24,403 bases of DNA from Odoribacter sp. UBA944 (lineage in GTDB: Bacteria; Bacteroidota; Bacteroidia; Bacteroidales; Marinifilaceae). Below the pieces are notes generated by a model that did not search any database, was not told where the DNA came from, and was given only the letters and a program-made list of their open reading frames with translations. The translations under genes were made by a program, and so were the position numbers. Location of the stretch: assembly GCA_002293375.1 (NCBI GenBank), contig DBDA01000034.1, positions 27,924 to 52,326 on the forward strand, given 5' to 3'. Positions 15,329 through 22,828 of this stretch are shown in pieces (the first letter of the stretch is position 1; each line of letters starts with the position of its first letter).

Positions 15329-17770
15329 ATGAAAAATCTCCGCCTGGCGATCCGTTCGCTGCTTCATTTCCGGCTGTACAGCGCGGTCAACGTGCTGGGA
15401 TTGGCGCTGAGCTTAGCCTGTGCCATCGTTATCGCCCGCTACGTGCACAGCGAAATCACTGTCGACCGTTTCAACACAAGGCTGGACCGCACCTGTGTGT
15501 TGACCACCGAGACCTCCGGCTTCCGGGGAGACATCAGTATTTTAGGGATCGGACGGCACTTTGCCCCCAAACCAGAAAACGACATCCGCAAGGCTCCAGC
15601 CGTCGAACGTTATACGGAGTTCGCGTTGTGGGGGCGTTCCGAAACAGAGATCCAGGTTGACGAAAATAAATTCGCCGCGGCTATACTGGTCGCGGATGCG
15701 AATTTTATGCAAATTTTCGATTACCCGGTGATCTCGGGAAACCGGGACTTGACACGCCCGGAGCAAGTGCTTGTCACCGAGGAGTTCGCCCGGAAACTCT
15801 TTGGTACTGAAGAGCCGCTTGGCCGGACGATCAAATCCCCGACCAACCCGAAGGAGTTTACAGTCATCGGCATCATTGGGCGGCCGGAATACAAAAGCTC
15901 TCTGGATTTCGATGTTATTATACTGTCTGAAACAGGCGTTTTCGAAGGCAGAATGGAGCAAACCGTTGTTCTGCTGCATCCGAAGCAGGATTATCGGGCG
16001 GTCAATGAAAAATTCAACAAATTCATTTCGGGACGTAGCAGTTGGGCAGGTGATCCCCGGTATCAGCTTTTTCCGCTGAAAGAGGTCTATTTCAGCACCT
16101 ATACCTCCAATGCCTTTCAACAAGGCAACCGTACCAACGTGATCGTTCTGTTGGTGGTGGCGGTTCTCCTGTTGACGGTCGGGGTATTGAATTTCCTGAA
16201 CATCTATACCGCCATCGTCCTGCGCCGGGGAAGGGAATTCGGGATGAAAAAGGTCTTTGGGGCCAGCGGACGGCAGGTGTTCGGACAGTTGTTGGCCGAG
16301 AACGGGATCCTAATCGTCCTGGCGATGATCATCGCCCTGTCGCTGATTGAAGTGCTGCATCCGGTGATCCGAAACCTGTTGGGATTTGAGCAGTTGCCTT
16401 TTGCCCGATTCGATCTTCAACTCGGGGCGGGGTTGCTGATTGCCCTTCCGTTGCTTACCTCGGTGGTCCCTTACCTGCGGTACAATTTCTCTGCACCAGT
16501 CACCTCGCTTCGCAGTGTGGGCAAGACGGGCGGACGGGGCGTTGGGCGTTGGTTTACGCTCACGTTCCAATATCTGATCACGCTGACGATGATTGTGGTC
16601 TCGCTGCTTTTTTTGAAACAACTTCGGTTTGTACTGAACTACGATCCGGGGTATACATCCGAAAATATCGTTCAGGTCCAGTTCCATCGCACTTATTTCT
16701 TCACTACTCCGGAGATCTGGCGGACAGAGAATGAAAAAAGAGCGCAGGAATACAACGAGATCACACGGCAGTTGAATGCCTCTCCGCTGATCCTCTCCTG
16801 GGTGCAGGCGGAGAATCCGCTCCGGATCGGATTTTCGATGAACTACCGGGCGCCCGGCGGGGAGTACCAACCCTTTACATTTGCCCGCACCACCGGAGCC
16901 TGGATGCGGACTTTCGAGCCCGAATTGGTGGCCGGACGGTTGTGGGACGATGCGCAGGACAATTGGGCCTACAAGCTCGCAACCGACGAGTCAGGCCAGG
17001 AGAGGGCTGTTATGGAATCTCCCCGCCGGGTCATTGTGGATGAATCGGCGCTGAAAGCCCTTGGGATCACCGATTACCGGGAGGCCGTTATCGAAAAAGA
17101 TGAACCCGGCCCAGGATATCCGTCGAAAAACGTCGCTGTACCTTACGAGATCATCGGGGTGATCCGGGATTTTAAGGCCATGCGCCTGTCGGACCAGCGT
17201 GCGCCGTTCATTTTCCATTACGAAAACGGATTCAAAGACGAACCGTTGCAGATCGCTTTTGTTCCCGGGCGGCGGCAAGAGGTGATCGAATTTCTGCACC
17301 GGCTCCACAACGAAACCGTCGGTGGTGAGTTCAGCTACCTTTTTATCGAGGACGATCTTAAAGCCCTGTATGCCGAGGAGCAAAAAGTAGCGACTGTTTA
17401 CGGCATTTTTACCGGCATTGCTATCGGGATCTCGGTGTTGGGCCTCTTCAGCCTCTCACTCTTCGACATCCAACAGCGGAAACGGGGGATCGCTATCCGT
17501 AAGGTCAATGGCGCTACGACGGGCGATGTACTCCGGTTATTGTTAAAACGGTATCTCTATCTGTTGTTGATCGCTTTTGTGATCGCCGTACCCATTGCCT
17601 GGTTTGCCATACAAAGGTATCTGGAAGGATTTGCCTATAAAACGGCGGTTTCGTGGTGGATCTTTGCCGTTTCGCTGCTTGTCACGGCAGGTGTCTCCCT
17701 GCTGACGCTGATCCGGCAGACCCGCAAGGCAGCCTCCACCGATCCGGCCCGGGTGATCCGGAGCGAATAG
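15329..17770 (+). CDS. ABC exporter permease, double FtsX/MacB type (copy 1)
   Basis: An 813-aa permease with no ATPase domain. Order: TM1 (about 17-39), MacB-type periplasmic domain (about 45-265), first FtsX domain with three TMs (from about 271) containing EFGMKKVFGASGRQVF, TM5 (about 413-435), a second periplasmic domain (about 440-685), and a second FtsX domain (from about 690) with IAIRKVNGATTGDVL and three TMs. This is two MacB-like halves in one chain, so one polypeptide could do the work of a permease dimer. The separate ATPase at 20301 should power it. Its first roughly 140 bp and last roughly 375 bp are nearly identical to the next gene, while the middle differs. Substrate unknown; MacB relatives move lipids, peptides, siderophores and drugs. 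Confidence 0.93.
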   Translation: MKNLRLAIRSLLHFRLYSAVNVLGLALSLACAIVIARYVHSEITVDRFNTRLDRTCVLTTETSGFRGDISILGIGRHFAPKPENDIRKAPAVERYTEFALWGRSETEIQVDENKFAAAILVADANFMQIFDYPVISGNRDLTRPEQVLVTEEFARKLFGTEEPLGRTIKSPTNPKEFTVIGIIGRPEYKSSLDFDVIILSETGVFEGRMEQTVVLLHPKQDYRAVNEKFNKFISGRSSWAGDPRYQLFPLKEVYFSTYTSNAFQQGNRTNVIVLLVVAVLLLTVGVLNFLNIYTAIVLRRGREFGMKKVFGASGRQVFGQLLAENGILIVLAMIIALSLIEVLHPVIRNLLGFEQLPFARFDLQLGAGLLIALPLLTSVVPYLRYNFSAPVTSLRSVGKTGGRGVGRWFTLTFQYLITLTMIVVSLLFLKQLRFVLNYDPGYTSENIVQVQFHRTYFFTTPEIWRTENEKRAQEYNEITRQLNASPLILSWVQAENPLRIGFSMNYRAPGGEYQPFTFARTTGAWMRTFEPELVAGRLWDDAQDNWAYKLATDESGQERAVMESPRRVIVDESALKALGITDYREAVIEKDEPGPGYPSKNVAVPYEIIGVIRDFKAMRLSDQRAPFIFHYENGFKDEPLQIAFVPGRRQEVIEFLHRLHNETVGGEFSYLFIEDDLKALYAEEQKVATVYGIFTGIAIGISVLGLFSLSLFDIQQRKRGIAIRKVNGATTGDVLRLLLKRYLYLLLIAFVIAVPIAWFAIQRYLEGFAYKTAVSWWIFAVSLLVTAGVSLLTLIRQTRKAASTDPARVIRSE

Positions 17771-17803
17771 CAGCCTCGTGTGCAAAAATAAAAAATAGAA
17801 TAT

Positions 17804-20221
17804 ATGAAAAACCTCCGTCTGGCGATCCGTTCGCTGCTTCATTTCCGACTGTACAGCGCGGTCAACGTGCTGGGACTGGCGCTGAGTTTGGCCTGTGTGA
17901 TCGTTATTGCCCGCTACGTGCACAACGAAACCACTGTCGACCACTTTAACTCCCGACTCGACCGGATCTATATTACAACTAATGAGAGTACAAACCGGAC
18001 CGGCGAGATCGGATTCGGGGGTGTCTATAACCGCAACCGGGAAAAAACTTTTGTCGACCTGCGCAAAGATCCGGCTGTCGAACGGTCGAGTAATTTTATC
18101 GTTTACGACGACCAGGAGATACAGAACGGCGAGCGCCAATACACCATTCGTACCGTTGTGGCCGATACCTCTTTTCTGAAAATCCTCGATTATCCTATTT
18201 TGGCCGGGAGCGGCGATCTTTCGGCACCCGATAACATCTTGATCACCGAAACCTTAGCACGCAAGGTATTCGGGAAGAGTGATCCGTTGGGAAAACAAGT
18301 GCGCTACGGCGTACTGGGAAAAACCGTGACCGTCACCGGGATCATCGGCCTTGTCCGGACGAAAAGCGCCTTCGCGTTCGACGTCATCGTCCCCATGTCG
18401 CACACTCCTTTTTGGCACCGGGGAGAAGAAACGCTGGTGCTGCTCCATCCCCACCAGAACTACCAAGCAGTGAACGAAAAATACAACGATTTTTTTGAAA
18501 TGAAGGTTTGGGAATACTCCATTCGCTACCAGTTGTTCCCGCTGCAAAAGGTATATCTGGACGACACCATCCGGGACTTCGGTACCTTCCGGCACGGCAA
18601 GCGTTCCTCCATTGTTGTGTTGAGTTTGGTCGGGTTGCTGATCGGGTTCGTGGGGGTTTTCAATTTTGTCAATATCTACACGGCTGTTGTCTTGCGGCGC
18701 GGACGGGAATTCGGGATGAAAAAGGTCTTTGGTGCACCGGGCGGACAGGTTTTTCTCCAACTGTTGATCGAAAACCTCCTGCTGATCGCCTTTGCCCTCC
18801 TCATTGCCCTTGCGCTGACGGAGTTACTCAATCCGGTCGTGCGCAACTTGCTGGGGTTCGACCAGATGCCCTTCCGGCAGTTCGACACCCTGCTGGTCAC
18901 CGGGTTGCTGATAGGCTTGCCACTGTTAACTACTCTTCTCCCCTTTGTCCACTACAACTATGCGGCTCCGGTCAAATCGTTGCAAAGTGTCGGAAAAACC
19001 GGTGGACGATCGTCCGCCAGACGGCTGTTCCTGACCTTCCAATACATCCTGACCATCGGTATGATCGTCGTCTCGCTCCTCTTCCTGAAACAGTTGCATT
19101 TTATGTTGCACACGGACCTGGGATTTTCGACAGCCGATATTATCAAAGTACCGATGCTGAAAAGCATCGACAGCTATGAGCAGGTGGAAGGCGTGGTCGA
19201 TAGGTGGGCCGAAAACCAGAAAAAACAGGAAATGATCCAACAAAGGCTTGCCGCCTCACCGCTTTTCACCGGATATTCGACGGGAGAAAGCCCTGTCCAC
19301 CCGCAACTTTACACCCATACCGGCAATTTCCGGCTCGGTGAGGGAGATAATGAACTAAAGCCCCTCACACAATTGAGCGGAGATGAAAAGTGGCTGAAAC
19401 TCTTCGACCTTGAAGTGACACAGGGCCGGTTCTTCAATGACGAACAGGAGAATTTTTACACGTACCACTTGATACTGACCGAGTCTGCTCTGCCTTACAT
19501 GGGTATTACCGACATCCGTACCGACAAGATACAGCCCGAAGACCGGTATTGGTGGGCTTCTGACCGGGAAGAAGAGATGAAGACCAATCCAGCTTACGAG
19601 ATCGTCGGGGTGGTGCGGGATTTTTATCCCTCGCACTTGGGGGTTAAAAACCGCCCCATCGTCATTATGTTCGATGACGGTTATTATGCAAATCCTGTTT
19701 TGGCGAAGATCGCTCCGGGAAAGAAACAGGAGGCAATTGAATTTATGCGCCGGTTGCACGAGGAGATGGTTGGCGGGGAATTTACCTACACCTTTGTCGA
19801 AGACGACGTAAAGGCGCTCTACGCCGAAGATCGGAAGGTGGCAACTGTGTATGGCATTTTTACCGGCATCGCCATTGGGATTTCGGTGTTGGGCCTCTTC
19901 AGCCTCTCGCTCTTCGAGATTCAGCAGCGGAAACGGGAGATCGCCATCCGCAAGGTCAATGGCGCTACAACGGGAGATGTGCTCCGGTTGCTGTTGAAAC
20001 GGTATCTCTATTTGTTGTTGGTCGCTTTTGTGATCGCCGTACCCATTGCCTGGTTTGCCATACAAAGGTATCTGGAAGGATTCGCCCATAAAACGGCGGT
20101 TTCGTGGTGGATCTTTGCCATCGCACTGCTTGTTACGGCGGGTGTCTCCCTACTGACGTTGATCCGGCAGACCCGTAAGGCTGCCTCTGCTGATCCGGCA
20201 CGGGTGATCCGGAGCGAATAG
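17804..20221 (+). CDS. ABC exporter permease, double FtsX/MacB type (copy 2)
   Basis: An 805-aa tandem paralogue of the preceding gene with the same plan: TM1 near 17-39, first periplasmic domain, FtsX domain 1 from about 268 (EFGMKKVFGAPGGQVF), a central TM near 405-427, second periplasmic domain with different sequence, and FtsX domain 2 from about 684 (IAIRKVNGATTGDVL). It ends in the same residues, PARVIRSE. It starts 33 bp after copy 1 and is followed by an 80-bp gap before the ATPase. The periplasmic segments are the most divergent parts, which suggests a different substrate or adaptor contact. It may act as an alternative to copy 1 or as its partner; the sequence does not decide. Confidence 0.93.
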   Translation: MKNLRLAIRSLLHFRLYSAVNVLGLALSLACVIVIARYVHNETTVDHFNSRLDRIYITTNESTNRTGEIGFGGVYNRNREKTFVDLRKDPAVERSSNFIVYDDQEIQNGERQYTIRTVVADTSFLKILDYPILAGSGDLSAPDNILITETLARKVFGKSDPLGKQVRYGVLGKTVTVTGIIGLVRTKSAFAFDVIVPMSHTPFWHRGEETLVLLHPHQNYQAVNEKYNDFFEMKVWEYSIRYQLFPLQKVYLDDTIRDFGTFRHGKRSSIVVLSLVGLLIGFVGVFNFVNIYTAVVLRRGREFGMKKVFGAPGGQVFLQLLIENLLLIAFALLIALALTELLNPVVRNLLGFDQMPFRQFDTLLVTGLLIGLPLLTTLLPFVHYNYAAPVKSLQSVGKTGGRSSARRLFLTFQYILTIGMIVVSLLFLKQLHFMLHTDLGFSTADIIKVPMLKSIDSYEQVEGVVDRWAENQKKQEMIQQRLAASPLFTGYSTGESPVHPQLYTHTGNFRLGEGDNELKPLTQLSGDEKWLKLFDLEVTQGRFFNDEQENFYTYHLILTESALPYMGITDIRTDKIQPEDRYWWASDREEEMKTNPAYEIVGVVRDFYPSHLGVKNRPIVIMFDDGYYANPVLAKIAPGKKQEAIEFMRRLHEEMVGGEFTYTFVEDDVKALYAEDRKVATVYGIFTGIAIGISVLGLFSLSLFEIQQRKREIAIRKVNGATTGDVLRLLLKRYLYLLLVAFVIAVPIAWFAIQRYLEGFAHKTAVSWWIFAIALLVTAGVSLLTLIRQTRKAASADPARVIRSE

Positions 20222-20233
20222 CGGTCGGAAATA

Positions 20234-20250
20234 GGCCCCTGTGTGGGGCT
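20234..20250 (+). other. GC hairpin between permease copy 2 and the ATPase
   Basis: GCCCC (20235-20239) and GGGGC (20245-20249) enclose a TGTGT loop, with one flanking G-T pair. No T-run follows, so it is not a good terminator. It could protect or process the mRNA between two genes needed in different amounts. Confidence 0.35.
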
Positions 20251-20300
20251 GTTGAATAGACAGAAAAATGTAAAACGATAATTTTTAAAATCGATTCATT

Positions 20301-20975
20301 ATGATTAAGACCTATGATCTTCAGAAAGTATTTCGTACGGAAGAGGTGGAAACCACGGCGTTGAGTAACGTTGGTATAGAGATCCGGAAAGGCGAATTCG
20401 TGGCCGTTATGGGCCCCTCCGGGTGCGGAAAGTCCACCCTGCTCAATATCCTGGGACTCTTGGACAACGCAAGCGGGGGAAGTTACCTGCTAAACGGTAC
20501 GGATGTTACCGGATTCACGGAAACCGAACGCACCCGGCTCCGCAAAGGAGGGATCGGTTTCATCTTTCAGAGCTTTAACCTGATCGATGAATTGAATGTG
20601 TACGAAAATATTGAATTGCCGCTGCTCTACATGAACATCCCGGCTGCCCGGCGGAAAGAAAAAGTCCAAGCAGCTCTGGAACGGATGGCAATCAGCCACC
20701 GGGCCAGGCATTTCCCGCAACAGTTGTCCGGCGGGCAACAACAGCGGGCAGCCATTGCCCGGGCGGTTGTGGCCGGCCCATCGTTGGTACTGGCCGACGA
20801 ACCGACCGGAAACCTCGACAGCAAAAACGGCCAGGAAGTGATGAACTTGCTCAGTGAACTGAACCGGGAGGGTACAACGATCGTCATGGTTACCCACAGT
20901 CAGCACGACGCAGGTTACGCCGGACGGATTATCAATCTGTTCGATGGCCGGGTCGTTCCCGAAACGGTGATCTGA
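20301..20975 (+). CDS. ABC transporter ATP-binding protein, MacB/LolD type
   Basis: A 224-aa ATPase that should drive one or both upstream permeases from the cytoplasmic side. All canonical motifs are present: Walker A GPSGCGKST (38-46), Q-loop Gln90, signature LSGGQQQ (142-148), Walker B LVLADEP (162-168) and switch His199. Sequence and length match the MacB/LolD/FtsE group of FtsX-partner ATPases. It is the last plus-strand gene of the exporter operon. Its stop lies only 13 bp from the stop of the convergent permease gene, with no hairpin terminator between them. Confidence 0.95.
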   Translation: MIKTYDLQKVFRTEEVETTALSNVGIEIRKGEFVAVMGPSGCGKSTLLNILGLLDNASGGSYLLNGTDVTGFTETERTRLRKGGIGFIFQSFNLIDELNVYENIELPLLYMNIPAARRKEKVQAALERMAISHRARHFPQQLSGGQQQRAAIARAVVAGPSLVLADEPTGNLDSKNGQEVMNLLSELNREGTTIVMVTHSQHDAGYAGRIINLFDGRVVPETVI

Positions 20976-20988
20976 ACCGACCTTTTTG

Positions 20989-22173
20989 TCAGGAGAGTTT
21001 TCGGATCTTACGGCTGATGGCGAACCCGTTGAGTATGGATACCGTCAGGCAGAGGCCGGCGGAAGCCGTCAACATGCCCGACAGGGAAGCAGGTTTAAAA
21101 TCGGACCAGCTTTCCGTCAGCCAAGGGATGTAGAGGCTGCGGATCCACAAAACCGCCGCCACGGCCAGCAGTAACACGGCAGTATTGAGCGCCCAGGTCA
21201 GCCGACGGTAAGGAGAGGCCACCTGCGAAACGGAGTACCCGATCAGCAACAGGTTTTCCAATTTAGTGCTGTTTTTTTGCAACAACAGGTAGATGCTTAG
21301 CATCAGGATGTAAACCGAAAGAATGCAGATTACCATCCCGACCGCACCGGTCACAAAGGTAATCCGGTTCAGCATCCCGACTGCTTTGCCCGCCTCCAAC
21401 TTCTCCTGATCCGTTTCGTATCCGTTGGCTTTCAGAAAACGCTCGGCCTCCGCATCTCCCGAAAGGTTGGTTTCCAGAATAATGCGCGAAGGGGCCGGTT
21501 GGGCGTGGGAAGCGTATGTCTGGTTCGCCCATCTCATAAAATCGGCCGGAACCAATATCGTATTCAGGCGGTTGGAGAAACCGACGATCTTTCCAGTAAA
21601 TTCCCCCTGCCTCCCCTCTCCGCTCAGCCGGATATCCAACCGCATCAGGCCGATAACCCCCTCCGACATCTTCGGCAGGTTGCGGGACTGGGCGAAACCG
21701 AAATTGTAGAGGTCCAAATAGTTGCGCGGCAGAATGATCGGGATTGTTCTCCCACCGGGCGTAAAATGCCACTCCGGGCTTTGGATATCCAGGTATTCAT
21801 CGGGAACCGCTTCAAAAAACATCTCCGTGGAAAAGCCGATGTGTTGAAAAACGATACCGGCTGTTACTTTAAAACGGGAAGCATCGAATATGCCGGCTTT
21901 TTTGATAAAAGGCTGCCGGCGGATCTCTTCCAACTCTTCCGGGCTGAACGAACTGTTCCGACCGGTCAGCATGCCGAGCGTACCAATCTTTTTCGTCACG
22001 ATCAGGTAGTTGTTCCGCATCAATCCGTCGTTATCGCCAAAGAGCGGCCGAAGGTCGGCATAGACCTGTATGCAGAGCAATACGATCACCATTCCGGTCA
22101 GGTTGGCGATGAAAAAGCCGGTCAATTGCGCAATGCTCAAATGGCTCCGCAACAGCTTTCCTATCAGGTTCAT
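20989..22173 (-). CDS. FtsX-like ABC permease, four TM (second ABC module)
   Basis: A 394-aa protein with TM1 at about 16-40, a large extracytoplasmic domain (about 45-265), then three TMs at about 270-300, 325-348 and 365-387, the plan of FtsX/LolC-type permeases. Similarity to the MacB-like pair nearby is not obvious at sequence level; the segment after TM2 (LENLLLIGYSVSQVASPYRR) is in the place of the usual ATPase-coupling helix. The ATG overlaps the TGA of the ATPase gene by four bases (22170-22173), so the pair is translationally coupled. It is the last gene of a three-gene minus-strand unit. Such permeases usually act on lipoproteins, lipids or peptides, or transmit force to periplasmic partners; which applies here is unknown. 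Confidence 0.88.
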   Translation of the reverse strand: MNLIGKLLRSHLSIAQLTGFFIANLTGMVIVLLCIQVYADLRPLFGDNDGLMRNNYLIVTKKIGTLGMLTGRNSSFSPEELEEIRRQPFIKKAGIFDASRFKVTAGIVFQHIGFSTEMFFEAVPDEYLDIQSPEWHFTPGGRTIPIILPRNYLDLYNFGFAQSRNLPKMSEGVIGLMRLDIRLSGEGRQGEFTGKIVGFSNRLNTILVPADFMRWANQTYASHAQPAPSRIILETNLSGDAEAERFLKANGYETDQEKLEAGKAVGMLNRITFVTGAVGMVICILSVYILMLSIYLLLQKNSTKLENLLLIGYSVSQVASPYRRLTWALNTAVLLLAVAAVLWIRSLYIPWLTESWSDFKPASLSGMLTASAGLCLTVSILNGFAISRKIRKLS

Positions 22174-22814
22174 AAACGCAAGATTTTACTGTACTTCATC
22201 TCCGGGTGCAAGCCGATAGAGGTCAGAATCAGGCCGGCTTCCCGCTGCCCGACCTCTTCCGATAACAACTCCCCGGCTATCCGACTGTTGGCGGCGTCCA
22301 AATGGCTGACCGGTTCGTCTAACAGCATAAAATCAAAGGGCTGGCAAAGCGCCCGGATCAGGGCCACCCGCTGTTGCTGTCCAAAGGAGAGTTTACCCAC
22401 CGGAGCCTCCCACTTATCGGCAATCCCTACTCTTTCGAACGCCGCACGAATCCACTCTTCGCTTTTGTAACGCGTCAATCTGTTTTTCAGCCTGACATTT
22501 TCGGAGGCTGTTAATTCGGGAAAAAGCCGCAGATCCTGAAAAAGTATGCTTAAATGATTGTTCCGGCACTCCCTCCATTCAGCTCTGCCCCACTGCCGGA
22601 TCGCCTGTCCATCGAAGGAGATCGTTCCCCGGTAATCTTTCCGGTAGCCGTACAGATAGCCGCAAAGCGAAGACTTTCCGGCCCCGGAGACCGCCTCTAT
22701 CAAACAAAGCTCTCCCCGCCTGAACGTTTGTTTCGCCTGCCACACCTCCGATCCGGAAAGTTCCCGGCCGCCGAATGCATCGGGTATTACCTGTAGCAAC
22801 TCGATCGCTTCCAT
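22170..22814 (-). CDS. Divergent ABC ATP-binding protein (second ABC module)
   Basis: A 214-aa ATPase. I start it at the ATG at 22814, not at the upstream in-frame start at 22913, because the longer form adds about 33 unlikely residues and overlaps the lipoprotein gene, while 22814 follows a purine-rich GAGGGAG and leaves 14 bp after that gene's stop. Motifs: Walker A region AVSGAGKSS (41-49, first Gly replaced by Ala), Q-loop Gln93, signature LSFGQQQ (142-148, for LSGGQ) and Walker B FMLLDEP (162-168). No His is present at the switch position; the segment reads ILTSIGLHPE. It should energise the adjacent four-TM permease, with altered or slow ATPase behaviour possible. Confidence 0.88.
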   Translation of the reverse strand: MEAIELLQVIPDAFGGRELSGSEVWQAKQTFRRGELCLIEAVSGAGKSSLCGYLYGYRKDYRGTISFDGQAIRQWGRAEWRECRNNHLSILFQDLRLFPELTASENVRLKNRLTRYKSEEWIRAAFERVGIADKWEAPVGKLSFGQQQRVALIRALCQPFDFMLLDEPVSHLDAANSRIAGELLSEEVGQREAGLILTSIGLHPEMKYSKILRL

Positions 22815-22828
22815 CTCCCTCGAAAATA

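Noticed and set aside
20234..20250. Terminator between permease copy 2 and its ATPase
   Set aside because: The stem is only five GC pairs and no T-run follows, so it should not stop transcription of the ATPase gene.
21499..22470. Open plus-strand frame of 323 codons opposite the second ABC module
   Set aside because: It runs across the ATGA junction of two well-supported minus-strand genes and has no domain or plausible start context.
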